Assembly: GCA_945897365.1 (NCBI GenBank)
Contig: CAMDFD010000003.1
Location: 1 to 64,000, forward strand
DNA: 64,000 nt
Direction of reading: 5' to 3'
From: Bordetella parapertussis
GTDB taxonomy: Bacteria > Pseudomonadota > Gammaproteobacteria > Burkholderiales > Burkholderiaceae_B
Shown here: positions 7,720 through 16,656 of the stretch, in pieces
Position numbering within the stretch: position 1 is the stretch's first letter
Layout of the letters: every line of letters starts with the position of its first letter
Made by a program: the position numbers and the translations under genes
The notes under the pieces: model-generated
Told to the model about the DNA's origin: nothing
Seen by the model: only the letters and a program-made list of their open reading frames with translations
Database searches by the model: none

Positions 7720-10428
7720 TCAAAGCGCAAGCGCCTTGGAGATGATTTCTAAGGTATTGCGTGAAAGATTGGGTTGAGCGGCGACGCGCTTGAGTGCTCG
7801 TTGCATTGGATCACGCACGTCTGGGATAAATCTCGCCCAATGATCGAAAGCGCGTGCGAGTCGCGCGGCGATTTCAGGGTTGAGTGCATCGAGTGCAAGC
7901 ACTTGGTCTGCCCAATACCGGTAGCCACCACCGTCGGAAGCGTGAAGTCCGCGCACATTCGCGATACAAAATTGGAAAATCACTGAGCGTGCGCGGTTGG
8001 GATTGCGCAGGGTAAAGGCAGGGTGGGCCATGAGGCCGAGCATGTCCTCGACAGTAGTTTGTGGAGAGGAGGCCTGCACCGCAAACCACTTGTCGATGAC
8101 AAGCGGTTCATGCTGCCAGTTTTCATAAAAAGCAGAGAGGGCGTCGCTTGTTCGTGCTTCATGCGTTTCGTGCACGAGAGCACTCAATGCAGCCATCCTA
8201 TCAGTCATATTGGTGGCATGGTTGAATTGTTGAAAAGCGAAATCAATGGCCTCGCCGTCCTGCGCAGAAACAAGATAAGACAGGGCCAGATTTTTAAGTG
8301 CCCGCCTGCCTGTCGCAATAGGTGCGGGCGAGTAGCGGCCAGGTGTTGCGTTTGAATGATAGACTTCGATGAGTTCAGCGCGAAAATGCTGGCCCAACAG
8401 ACGCTTGAGTGACGAACGCGCTTGAGAAACGGCAACCGGGTCCATCTCCTCCATGCGCTCGAGCACAGTTTTTTCCAGAGGAAGGCTCAAGGCGCGTGTC
8501 AAATATCCCGCATCAAGCGCTTTGTTTGCCAGCATGGCACCCCATGCTTTGAGCATCACGGGATCGGGATCGCACGTTTGACCGGTTTGTCTCCAGGCCG
8601 CTGCCATGCTGAGAATTTGTCGGCTCGCGAGCTCTTGGCCGGATTCCCATCGCGCGAAGGCATCCTGGTCGTGCGACGAGAGCAGGGCGAGCTCTTGGTT
8701 GGAGTAGGGATAGATGAGATTGACGGGGGCAGAAAAATGTCGCAGTAATGAGGGAGTTGGTTTGCTTGAGAGATCTTCGAAGACCCAGGTTTGTGTTTCT
8801 TGGGTCAGTTCGAGCATCCGTTCTGTCAGAGAAACACCTGTTTTTGGATCCTTGCCTAGCAAAAAGGGTGCGCCCTCGGCGTCAAGCAGTCCGATGATGA
8901 TGGGAATATGAAAAGGGAGTTTGGGCGCGTTCGCTTGTTTTTCAACACCGACAGGTGGGCACTGTTGGGTGAGCGTGAGCGAACAACGTTTCGCTTGATC
9001 GTCATAGTCTAGCGACGCGGTGACCCGAGGTGTCCCAGCCTGGCTGTACCAGCGTTTGAATTGTTCTAGGTTTTTACCGGGGTTTACGCGTTGTAGGGCC
9101 CAACTCATTGAATCAACAAAATCATCGCAGGTGACCGCTTGTCCATCATGTCGTCTGAAATACTCATCCATCCCAGAGCGAAACACGCGTTCACCCAAGA
9201 GAGTGTGCATCATGCGGATGACCTCTGCGCCTTTTTCGTAAACAGTCGCCGTGTAAAAGTTACCGATTTCTTGATAACTTTCGGGGCGAATCGGGTGAGC
9301 CATCGGTCCGCTATCCTCGGGAAACTGCGCCGCTCGCAAGGTGACGACATCATCGATGCGTTTGATGGCACGCGCACTCGCCGCCCCGGTTTGATCAAGG
9401 CCTTGCGCCATCATATCGGCGGTAAATTCTTGATCTCTAAATACAGTGAGGCCTTCTTTGAGGCTTAACTCAAACCAGTCACGGCACGTGACACGGTTGC
9501 CCGTCCAGTTGTGAAAGTACTCGTGTCCGATGACGGCTTCAATCGCTTGATAATTGGCATCTGTAGCTGTGTTGGGATCGGCAAGCACGTAGGCGGCATT
9601 AAAAATATTGAGGCCTTTGTTTTCCATGGCTCCCATGTTGAAGTCACGCGCGGCCACGATCATGAAACGGTCAAGATCCAGCTCGAGTCCGAAACGTTGT
9701 TCATCCCAGCGAAGCGAGCGTTCTAAGGACTCCATCGCCCATTCTGTTTGGCTTTCTGAACCGGGATCGCTGTAAACCTGCAACAAAACATTGCGACCGC
9801 TTGCCGTCATGCTTTGGTGCTCTCGACAGGCAAAGTCTCCGGCGACTAAGGCAAACAAATAGCTGGGTTTTGCAAACGGATCATGCCATTGAACTTCGTG
9901 ACGATGGTCTTCGAGGTCTCTTTTTTCAGTCAGATTACCGTTTGATAAAAGGAGCGGGTATTGGGTCCGGTCGGCGCGCAACGTCACGTGATAGACGGAC
10001 ATGACGTCTGGTCGGTCAGCGAACCAGGTGATTTTTCTAAAACCCTGTGCTTCGCATTGCGTAAAGAGACTTTTACCAGAAACATACAGACCGGAGAGGC
10101 TAGTATTTTGTGCGGGTTGGCACGTGCTGACAATGACAATGTCAGCCTCATCGGGGACATCCATGAGTGTCAGTGTGGTGTCTGATATCAAGTATTGTGA
10201 ACCGGTGAGCAAATGGCCATTGATATGAACAGAAATCAGCGCAAGATCCTCTCCGTCCAAGACAAGGTTTGACACTCTGGGTAAATCTTGTCGACGCGTC
10301 ACGCTGAGCTGAGTCCGAACCCAAGTGAGCTCAGCTTCTAGTTCAAACTCGAGCTTGACACTGGGTATGCGAAAAGCGAAGGGGCGGTATTCCTCGCGTC
10401 GTATGGTTGTACCGGTTTCTGTGCGCAT
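7720..10428 (-). CDS. pepN: Aminopeptidase N (M1 family)
   Basis: 902 aa from the ATG at 10428; a TTG at 10440 would add four residues. The MRTETGTTIRREEY start resembles the usual betaproteobacterial PepN start. Zinc metallopeptidase: exopeptidase motif GAMEN, zinc site HEYFHNW with the third ligand in the following KEGLTVFRDQEF, about residues 260-320. Length is near E. coli PepN (870 aa). It is a cytoplasmic broad-specificity aminopeptidase. The C-terminal ~450 residues form the helical domain of the ePepN type. Confidence 0.95.
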   Translation of the reverse strand: MRTETGTTIRREEYRPFAFRIPSVKLEFELEAELTWVRTQLSVTRRQDLPRVSNLVLDGEDLALISVHINGHLLTGSQYLISDTTLTLMDVPDEADIVIVSTCQPAQNTSLSGLYVSGKSLFTQCEAQGFRKITWFADRPDVMSVYHVTLRADRTQYPLLLSNGNLTEKRDLEDHRHEVQWHDPFAKPSYLFALVAGDFACREHQSMTASGRNVLLQVYSDPGSESQTEWAMESLERSLRWDEQRFGLELDLDRFMIVAARDFNMGAMENKGLNIFNAAYVLADPNTATDANYQAIEAVIGHEYFHNWTGNRVTCRDWFELSLKEGLTVFRDQEFTADMMAQGLDQTGAASARAIKRIDDVVTLRAAQFPEDSGPMAHPIRPESYQEIGNFYTATVYEKGAEVIRMMHTLLGERVFRSGMDEYFRRHDGQAVTCDDFVDSMSWALQRVNPGKNLEQFKRWYSQAGTPRVTASLDYDDQAKRCSLTLTQQCPPVGVEKQANAPKLPFHIPIIIGLLDAEGAPFLLGKDPKTGVSLTERMLELTQETQTWVFEDLSSKPTPSLLRHFSAPVNLIYPYSNQELALLSSHDQDAFARWESGQELASRQILSMAAAWRQTGQTCDPDPVMLKAWGAMLANKALDAGYLTRALSLPLEKTVLERMEEMDPVAVSQARSSLKRLLGQHFRAELIEVYHSNATPGRYSPAPIATGRRALKNLALSYLVSAQDGEAIDFAFQQFNHATNMTDRMAALSALVHETHEARTSDALSAFYENWQHEPLVIDKWFAVQASSPQTTVEDMLGLMAHPAFTLRNPNRARSVIFQFCIANVRGLHASDGGGYRYWADQVLALDALNPEIAARLARAFDHWARFIPDVRDPMQRALKRVAAQPNLSRNTLEIISKALAL

Positions 10429-10554
10429 GCGTTCATCCAAAGAAATTCTGCTTTATTGTATAAGTCAGCCGCCTAAAACTGGTTAAATCACTTCTGTTAA
10501 AGCCTAAATCTGTCCTATGATTGGGATTGGTTTATTTTTAATCATGACATCGCG

Positions 10555-11391
10555 ATGATCTCAACACTAGAAGTCCGTCCACTTTCAGGTTCCGTAGGCG
10601 CAGAAATCCATGGTATTGATTTGCAGGGTGGGCTCAGCGATACTCAAATCGCCCAGATTCGTCAGATTTGGCTTAAGTACGGCGTGATCTTTTTTCGCAA
10701 TCAGCCGCTGGAGCTTGCGACGTTTCAGCAGTTCGCGATGCGCTTTGGAGAAGTTGTCGAATATCCCTTTGTGAAGGGGTTGCCCGACTTTCCCATGATT
10801 ATTCCCGTTTTAAAACTACCTCACGAAAAGCACAACTTTGGCGGTGTCTGGCATACGGATACAACGTATTTGAAAGAGCCTCCCATGGCGACGATGTTGA
10901 TCGCGCGCGAGATTCCGCCCTATGGTGGAGACACTTTGTTTTCGAGTAATTATGCCGCCTTTGAGTCTCTTTCGCCGGCTCTGCAAGAGACCCTGACAGG
11001 CATGTACGCGGTCAATTCCTCAGCAAAAGCCGCGGTGACGAAAACGCGCGAAGATCGTCTGGCTGACTCTGCCAAAGCCTCTGAGCGGGAAGACCTGAGT
11101 GCCGAACATCCTGTCGTGCGTGTACATCCTGAAACAGGCCGTCGGGCGCTCTACATTAATCCAGGACATACCACCCGTTTTGTGGGCTGGACCGAAGAAG
11201 AAAGCGAGCCTTTACTGAAATATTTGTTTGCGCATCAGGTGAGGCCTGAATTTACGTGTCGTTTTGCGTGGCAAGTCGGCTCGATCGCCTTATGGGATAA
11301 CCGCTGTGTGTTACACAACCCCATCAATGATTATCACGGACATAAACGTTTGTTACATCGCATCACGCTGAAAGGCGACAAACCTCAATAA
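10555..11391 (+). CDS. TauD/TfdA-family 2-oxoglutarate-dependent dioxygenase
   Basis: 278 aa. Fe(II)/2OG oxygenase fold: iron ligands H100 and D102 (WHTDTTY), distal H254 (NRCVLH) and the 2OG-binding arginine R269 (RLLHR) are at the same spacing as in E. coli TauD (H99, D101, H255, R270). Enzymes of this family hydroxylate taurine, alkyl sulfates, 2,4-D and others; the substrate cannot be read from sequence. It is followed after 60 bp by a Bug-type receptor gene on the same strand, so the receptor may bind a related substrate. No clear Shine-Dalgarno motif is visible. Confidence 0.9.
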   Translation: MISTLEVRPLSGSVGAEIHGIDLQGGLSDTQIAQIRQIWLKYGVIFFRNQPLELATFQQFAMRFGEVVEYPFVKGLPDFPMIIPVLKLPHEKHNFGGVWHTDTTYLKEPPMATMLIAREIPPYGGDTLFSSNYAAFESLSPALQETLTGMYAVNSSAKAAVTKTREDRLADSAKASEREDLSAEHPVVRVHPETGRRALYINPGHTTRFVGWTEEESEPLLKYLFAHQVRPEFTCRFAWQVGSIALWDNRCVLHNPINDYHGHKRLLHRITLKGDKPQ

Positions 11392-11451
11392 ACGCAATTT
11401 TGTTAAATCTGTTTAGCTTTCAATTGATTATCATCACCAAGTGAGAAAATA

Positions 11452-12450
11452 ATGAAAATAACATTTCGTCATATCGTAACGTCGATGGCGGCCGTCTTCG
11501 GTCTGGTTTCTGCCTCTTTATCTTTAGATGCTTCAGCTCAAATACCTTCGGAATTAGCGGGTAAGTCCATCAAGATTATTGTTCCTCAGGCTGCTGGAGG
11601 GGCTTCGGATGCGATTTCTCGTTTGATGGCAGCAGAGCTGAGTCAGCGTTGGAACACCACGGTTGTGGTAGAAAATCGTCCTGGTGCAGGTGGCAATATT
11701 GGCAGTGAAGCTGTCGCCAAGTCCCCTGCAGATGGAACGACATGGTTAATGAGCTACTCTGGCACTCACGCTATTAATCCCTCTTTGTACAAAAAGATGT
11801 CTTTTGATATGGTGAAGGATTTAGCACCGATTGGGTCGCTCGCGACGCTGCCTTTTGTTTTAGTTGTAAATCCTGCTCTACCAGTGAAAAATATCGCTGA
11901 ATATGTTGCTTATGCCAAGGCCAACCCTGGCAAAATTAATATTGCCTCCTCAGGCAATGGCTCAGTGAATCATTTGCTCAATGAAATGCTTGGCTTAGCA
12001 GCGGATATTAAAACCACCCATGTACCTTATAAAGGAGTGGCACCAGCGCTGACGGACGTGATTGGCGGTCAAGTGCAAGGCGTGTATGCGAGTGCCCCCT
12101 CAGTGATGGGACAGATTAAGAGTGGTGCGGTGCGTCCTTTGGCGGCCTCTGCATCCCGTAGATCCGCGGCATTGCCTGATCTGCCAACCTTTGGCGAGGC
12201 TGGCTATCCTGCATTGGCCCTGGACTCTTGGTTTGCGTTTTTTGTAAATAGCTCAACGCCACTGGTTTTGCGTGAAAAGATACACGCTGAACTCAATAAA
12301 GTCCTGGCTGATCCAAAAGTGGTTGAGCAATTGCGTAAGCGTGGCGCTGAAACCTTGGTCACAACGTTGCCAGAATTTCAAAAAATTATTAACAATGATT
12401 TAGAGCAGTGGGGTAAAGCGGTACGTGCCTCTGGCGCGACGATTGACTAA
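11452..12450 (+). CDS. Bug/TctC-family periplasmic solute-binding protein
   Basis: 332 aa with a Sec signal peptide (hydrophobic stretch to ~residue 28, cleavage near ASAQ). Tripartite tricarboxylate receptor family: IKIIVPQAAGGASDAISRLMA, VENRPGAGGNIGSEAVAKSPADG, ASSGNGSVNHL and PTFGEAGYP are classic Bug motifs. These receptors bind carboxylates, amides or aromatic acids. No TctA/TctB membrane genes are adjacent, so it is an orphan receptor, which is very common in Alcaligenaceae. Possibly cotranscribed with the TauD-like gene. Confidence 0.92.
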   Translation: MKITFRHIVTSMAAVFGLVSASLSLDASAQIPSELAGKSIKIIVPQAAGGASDAISRLMAAELSQRWNTTVVVENRPGAGGNIGSEAVAKSPADGTTWLMSYSGTHAINPSLYKKMSFDMVKDLAPIGSLATLPFVLVVNPALPVKNIAEYVAYAKANPGKINIASSGNGSVNHLLNEMLGLAADIKTTHVPYKGVAPALTDVIGGQVQGVYASAPSVMGQIKSGAVRPLAASASRRSAALPDLPTFGEAGYPALALDSWFAFFVNSSTPLVLREKIHAELNKVLADPKVVEQLRKRGAETLVTTLPEFQKIINNDLEQWGKAVRASGATID

Positions 12451-12481
12451 TCATTCGCAGTAGGTTGTCAGTTGTCCTAAT

Positions 12482-12510
12482 AAAAAGGCCGAGATCTCTC
12501 GGCCTTTTTT
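12482..12510. terminator. Bidirectional terminator between the Bug gene and hns
   Basis: Near-perfect palindrome AAAAAGGCCGAGA-tc-TCTCGGCCTTTTT. It is A-flanked on one side and T-flanked on the other, 30 bp after the Bug gene stop and 35 bp from the convergent H-NS gene end. Confidence 0.88.
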
Positions 12511-12544
12511 ACAATACATTCTTTAGTACACCGAAGAGAATGGT

Positions 12545-12907
12545 TTAAATTAGAAACTGTTGACGTGGCTGACCATTTTTTTCTGCTTCGACGATCCAAA
12601 GAGGGGCTTTGCCTCGACCTGTCCAGGTTGCTGAGGTTGCAGGATGACGGTATTTAGGTGCTACAGGCTTTTTGGTTCCGGAGGCTTTTACAGTCTTTTT
12701 AGCGACTATTTTCTTTACTTTAGTCCCTGTTTTGCCAAAAACAGCTGCGATTTCATCAGGAGTAATGCCATACTCTTTCATGGAGCGCACAATGCCTAAA
12801 AGAACCGGCTTGCGTTGTTTAGTTTGCAAGAGTTCGGATTGTTTGCGCAGACGTTCAATTTCTTTATTAATTTTTGCTTGCTGACTAGCGTAGTTTTGAT
12901 CTGTCAT
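12545..12907 (-). CDS. H-NS family nucleoid-associated protein
   Basis: 120 aa from the ATG at 12907, which has AGGTAGGG just upstream. The N-terminal coiled-coil oligomerisation part is ~12-50 (KINKEIERLRKQSELLQ). A Lys/Ala/Thr-rich linker (KKIVAKKTVKASGTKK) follows. The C-terminal DNA-binding domain contains YRHPATSATWTGRGKAPLWI, the TWTGRGxxPxW core of the H-NS/BpH3/MvaT-like AT-hook loop. It probably silences AT-rich, horizontally acquired DNA. The 250-bp AT-rich region upstream carries a dyad that may be an autoregulatory target. Confidence 0.92.
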   Translation of the reverse strand: MTDQNYASQQAKINKEIERLRKQSELLQTKQRKPVLLGIVRSMKEYGITPDEIAAVFGKTGTKVKKIVAKKTVKASGTKKPVAPKYRHPATSATWTGRGKAPLWIVEAEKNGQPRQQFLI

Positions 12908-12949
12908 GTCCCTACCTTTTAAAAGAGAAATATAAAATACCAATGATTA

Positions 12950-13050
12950 AACTTATTCAAATGGGTCTATATATTACACAATATACGCCTTAATAAAAAA
13001 TATGGGAAATATCATTAAGGTAAATGCACATATAAAACATTGAATAAGTT
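12950..13050. repeat. Concentric inverted repeats in the hns upstream region
   Basis: The outer arms AACTTATTCAA (12950-12960) and TTGAATAAGTT (13040-13050) are perfect 11-bp inverted repeats. The inner arms CCTTAAT (12988-12994) and ATTAAGG (13014-13020) share nearly the same centre (about 13000-13004). The whole region is very AT-rich. It may be an operator or curved DNA for the divergent hns and nitrilase genes. Confidence 0.6.
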
Positions 13051-13158
13051 GTATTTTTGCAAAGCTCTTTGAAAGTTGATCGTCAAATTTATGATGATTG
13101 AGGCAATGGTTTAATTGAGTTGAATTTAATTGAGTCAAGTGTAAATTTTGGAACCACT

Positions 13159-14019
13159 ATGTCATTGAGTGCGCCTTTAAGTGATTCGTCCGCTGCCTGT
13201 CTACGTGCCCCTTTTAAGGTGGCTGCGATCCAAATGGTGTCTGCTTCCAGCGTCGATCGCAATATAGAGATTGCTGGGCGGTGGATTGCAAAAGCGGCCG
13301 AGCAAGGAGCGCAGTTCGTCGTTTTGCCAGAATATTTTTGTTTGATGGGTCGAAAAGAGACCGATAAACTTTATGTGGCTGAAGCGGAAGGTGTAGGTCC
13401 GATTCAAGATTTTTTATCAAATACTGCAAAAAAATATCATATCTATTTGTCAGCGGGTAGTTTACCGTTGGTCTCACCGGATGCGGGTCGGGTATTTAAT
13501 TCGCAGCTTGTCTATAATCCAATTGGCGAACAAATCGCACGGTATGACAAAATACATTTATTTAGTTTTTCCCGAGGAGAGGAGAGCTACGATGAATCTC
13601 GGGCTATTTTGGCGGGGGGGAAAGTTTCTCGTTTGCAGACGCCGGACATTACTTTAGGCTTATCCATTTGCTATGACCTCAGATTTCCTGAGTTATACCG
13701 AGCCATGGGGCACGTGGACTTGATTGTGGTGCCCTCGGCGTTTACCTACACGACGGGGAAAGCCCATTGGGAGATTTTGCTTCGTGCCCGCGCCATCGAA
13801 AACCAGTGTTACGTTTTAGCGCCTGCTCAAGGTGGGCAGCACGAGAATGGGCGTCGCACCTGGGGTCATTCTATGTTGATTGATCCTTGGGGCGATATCC
13901 TAGAGGTGTTACCCGAGCAAGAGGGCATCGTAAGCGGTACGATAGAGCCTAATCGTTTAATAGAAGTCCGACAATCCCTGCCGGCACTTTCGCATCGAAC
14001 CTTATTTGCTGATAAATGA
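13159..14019 (+). CDS. Carbon-nitrogen hydrolase (nitrilase superfamily, Nit-like amidase)
   Basis: 286 aa from the ATG at 13159; the upstream TTG at 13120 is less likely. Nitrilase-fold catalytic triad E58 (VLPEYF), K131 (YDKIHLF) and C171 (SICYDLRFPELYR). The sequence type is that of Nit1/deaminated glutathione amidase and omega-amidase relatives. These repair deaminated glutathione or hydrolyse alpha-ketoglutaramate; which applies is not decided here. The stop codon overlaps the tldD start (ATGA), an arrangement kept in related genomes. Confidence 0.9.
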   Translation: MSLSAPLSDSSAACLRAPFKVAAIQMVSASSVDRNIEIAGRWIAKAAEQGAQFVVLPEYFCLMGRKETDKLYVAEAEGVGPIQDFLSNTAKKYHIYLSAGSLPLVSPDAGRVFNSQLVYNPIGEQIARYDKIHLFSFSRGEESYDESRAILAGGKVSRLQTPDITLGLSICYDLRFPELYRAMGHVDLIVVPSAFTYTTGKAHWEILLRARAIENQCYVLAPAQGGQHENGRRTWGHSMLIDPWGDILEVLPEQEGIVSGTIEPNRLIEVRQSLPALSHRTLFADK

Positions 14020-15473
14020 AACTGATTGATCCCGCCATCGCTTCACTCTCCACCGCCAAATCACTGCTGCTAGACCCTTGGGGTTTAAGCGAGTCGGATT
14101 TAAACCGCGCGCTCGGGGATATTTTTACGCACAAGGTCGATTACGCTGATTTGTATTTTCAATACACACGCAGCGAAGGTTGGAGCCTCGAAGAAGGCAT
14201 CGTCAAGACCGGAAGTTTTTCGATTAGCCAAGGCGTGGGTGTGCGTGCTGTGGCGGGTGAAAAAACGGCATTTGCTTATTCTGATACCTTGTCTGCGGAT
14301 GCACTGATGTCTTCTGCCCATGCTGTGCGCAGCATTGCTCGGCAAGGTGCTGGCAAGGCGCGCGTACCTGGCGCTAAAAGTGATCGTGGCCTAAGCCTTT
14401 ATCCGCCTGTGGATCCCTTGGTCACGATGACGGCTCCGGACAAAGTGGGCTTGCTTGAGCGCGTAGAGAAAATGGCTCGCGCCAAGGATTCTCATGTCAA
14501 GCAGGTCATGGCGAGTCTTGGCATGGAGTATGACGTTGTCATGATTGCGGGCAGCGATGGCCGTTTGACCGCGGATGTTCGTCCTTTAGTGCGTTTGTCG
14601 CTTTCTGTCGTGGTAGAGCGTGAGGGCCGCAGAGAAACCGGCAATGCGGGTGGAGGCGGTCGTTCTGGACTTGAGTACTTTTCTGACGAGATTTTACGTC
14701 AGTACGTTGACTCAGCGGTACACGAGGCGATGGTCAATCTAGACGCGCGTCCCGCACCTGCAGGAGAGATGACCGTGGTGCTTGCGGCGGGTTGGCCCGG
14801 TATCTTGCTGCACGAGGCTGTCGGCCATGGTTTAGAGGGCGATTTCAACCGTAAAGGTTCGAGTGTTTTTTCTGGCAAGGTGGGCCAACGCGTTGCATCC
14901 AAAGGGGTGACCGTCGTTGATGATGGCACGATCGAAGGCCGACGAGGCTCTTTAAACGTTGATGACGAAGGCAACGCCACGAAGCGCAATGTGTTGATCG
15001 AAGACGGTATTTTGCGCGGCTATCTGCAGGACACCTTGAATGCGCGTCTGATGAAAACAGGTGTAACAGGCAATGGACGCCGCGAATCGTTTGCGCATTT
15101 GCCCATGCCACGCATGACCAATACCTTTATGTTGTCCGGCCGAGAAGAGCCGGAGGAAATGATCAGCTCGGTCAAAAAGGGCATTTACGCGGCCAACTTT
15201 GGTGGCGGGCAGGTAGACATCACAAGCGGCAAGTTTGTCTTTTCAGCATCCGAAGCCTACATGATCGAAAATGGGCGTATCACTTATCCAATCAAAGGTG
15301 CCACCTTGATTGGTAGTGGTCCGGAGTCGATGAACCGCGTGAGCATGATCGGCAACAATATGAAGCTTGATAGCGGTGTAGGGACATGCGGTAAAGAGGG
15401 TCAAAGTGTGCCCGTCGGTGTCGGTATGCCCACAATCAAAATGGAAGGCTTGACCGTTGGCGGTACCGCCTGA
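14016..15473 (+). CDS. tldD: Metalloprotease TldD
   Basis: 485 aa, standard length. Subunit of the TldD/TldE zinc protease that degrades unfolded peptides and matures microcin/CcdA-type substrates in E. coli. The metal site HEAVGHGLEGD is at about residue 265. Other family blocks: VGVRAVAGEKTAFAYSD, RRGSLNVDDEGN, MPRMTNTFML and the C-terminal GKEGQSVPVGVGMPTIK. The partner TldE is not in this window. It is translationally coupled to the upstream amidase by a 4-bp overlap. Confidence 0.96.
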   Translation: MKLIDPAIASLSTAKSLLLDPWGLSESDLNRALGDIFTHKVDYADLYFQYTRSEGWSLEEGIVKTGSFSISQGVGVRAVAGEKTAFAYSDTLSADALMSSAHAVRSIARQGAGKARVPGAKSDRGLSLYPPVDPLVTMTAPDKVGLLERVEKMARAKDSHVKQVMASLGMEYDVVMIAGSDGRLTADVRPLVRLSLSVVVEREGRRETGNAGGGGRSGLEYFSDEILRQYVDSAVHEAMVNLDARPAPAGEMTVVLAAGWPGILLHEAVGHGLEGDFNRKGSSVFSGKVGQRVASKGVTVVDDGTIEGRRGSLNVDDEGNATKRNVLIEDGILRGYLQDTLNARLMKTGVTGNGRRESFAHLPMPRMTNTFMLSGREEPEEMISSVKKGIYAANFGGGQVDITSGKFVFSASEAYMIENGRITYPIKGATLIGSGPESMNRVSMIGNNMKLDSGVGTCGKEGQSVPVGVGMPTIKMEGLTVGGTA

Positions 15474-15520
15474 TTTTTTCTTATTTTTAATCGATTTGTT
15501 ATATGTTTTAGGAGCCAGTT

Positions 15521-16594
15521 GTGCCACACAATACCGATGACCTGCGTATCCGCGAGATTAAAGAGCTTGCTCCACCTTCGCATGCAATGAGTGAAAATCC
15601 CTGCACGTCTGAAGTCTCCTCGCTCGTGTTCGAGACGCGTCAGTCGTTACATCGTATTTTGCATGGCATGGATGACCGTTTGGTTGTCGTGATCGGGCCA
15701 TGTTCGATTCACGATACCAAAGCCGCCATCGAGTATGCCAATAAACTCAAAGCCCAGCGTGAGCGCTTAAGCGGTGAGCTTGAAATTGTGATGCGTGTGT
15801 ATTTTGAAAAACCCCGCACAACAGTCGGCTGGAAAGGACTCATTAATGACCCTGAGCTCGATGGCAGTTTCAACATCAACAAAGGTCTACGTACGGCGCG
15901 AAGCTTGTTGCTTGAGATCAATGCGATGGGTTTGCCCGCGGGTTGCGAGTTTTTAGACATGATTACGCCTCAGTACATCGCTGATCTTGTGTCTTGGGGC
16001 GCTATTGGTGCCCGCACGACTGAGAGTCAAGTGCATCGCGAGCTAGCATCCGGTTTGTCTTGTCCCGTGGGTTTTAAAAATGGTACAGATGGAAATGTTC
16101 GCATCGCGGTCGATGCCATGAAGGCTGCCTCGCAGCCGCATCACTTTTTGTCTGTCACAAAAGCAGGTCACTCGGCCATTGTGTCGACGCTCGGTAATGA
16201 AGACTGTCACGTCATTTTGAGAGGTGGCAAAGCACCTAACTTTGATGCGGCGAGTGTGCAGGCCGCTTGCGACGAAATGGCTAAGTCTGGGCTGGCGCAA
16301 CGCGTCATGATTGATGCCAGCCACGCTAACAGTAATAAAAAACCAGAAAATCAACCTGCGGTGTGCGCCGATGTGGGTGCACAGATTGCACAAGGTGAGA
16401 CGCGTGTGATGGGTCTGATGATCGAGAGCCATCTCGTGGCGGGCCGTCAAGACTTGATCGCAGGTCAGCCCCTTGTTTACGGGCAGAGTGTGACGGACGG
16501 TTGCATCGATTGGGATAGCTCGGTCAAGGTTCTTGAGGCGCTGGCCGAATCCGTTCGTGAGCGTCGCCGCACCTTGCTTAAAAACGAGCAGTAG
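15521..16594 (+). CDS. aroG: 3-deoxy-7-phosphoheptulonate (DAHP) synthase, class I
   Basis: 357 aa. The start is GTG at 15521 with AGGAG 6 bp upstream. It condenses phosphoenolpyruvate and erythrose-4-phosphate, the first step of the shikimate pathway. Motifs: VVIGPCSIHDTKAA, MRVYFEKPRTTVGWKGLINDP, GARTTESQVHRELASGLS, GFKNGTDG, DASHANSNKKP and GQSVTDGCIDW. AroFGH family; the effector amino acid cannot be fixed by eye. 47 bp downstream of tldD. Confidence 0.95.
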   Translation: MPHNTDDLRIREIKELAPPSHAMSENPCTSEVSSLVFETRQSLHRILHGMDDRLVVVIGPCSIHDTKAAIEYANKLKAQRERLSGELEIVMRVYFEKPRTTVGWKGLINDPELDGSFNINKGLRTARSLLLEINAMGLPAGCEFLDMITPQYIADLVSWGAIGARTTESQVHRELASGLSCPVGFKNGTDGNVRIAVDAMKAASQPHHFLSVTKAGHSAIVSTLGNEDCHVILRGGKAPNFDAASVQAACDEMAKSGLAQRVMIDASHANSNKKPENQPAVCADVGAQIAQGETRVMGLMIESHLVAGRQDLIAGQPLVYGQSVTDGCIDWDSSVKVLEALAESVRERRRTLLKNEQ

Positions 16595-16656
16595 CAACGA
16601 GCAGGTGCGCGATTGCTCAACCCAATCGACTAAGTGAACTAAAGGGTTTTTTTGAT

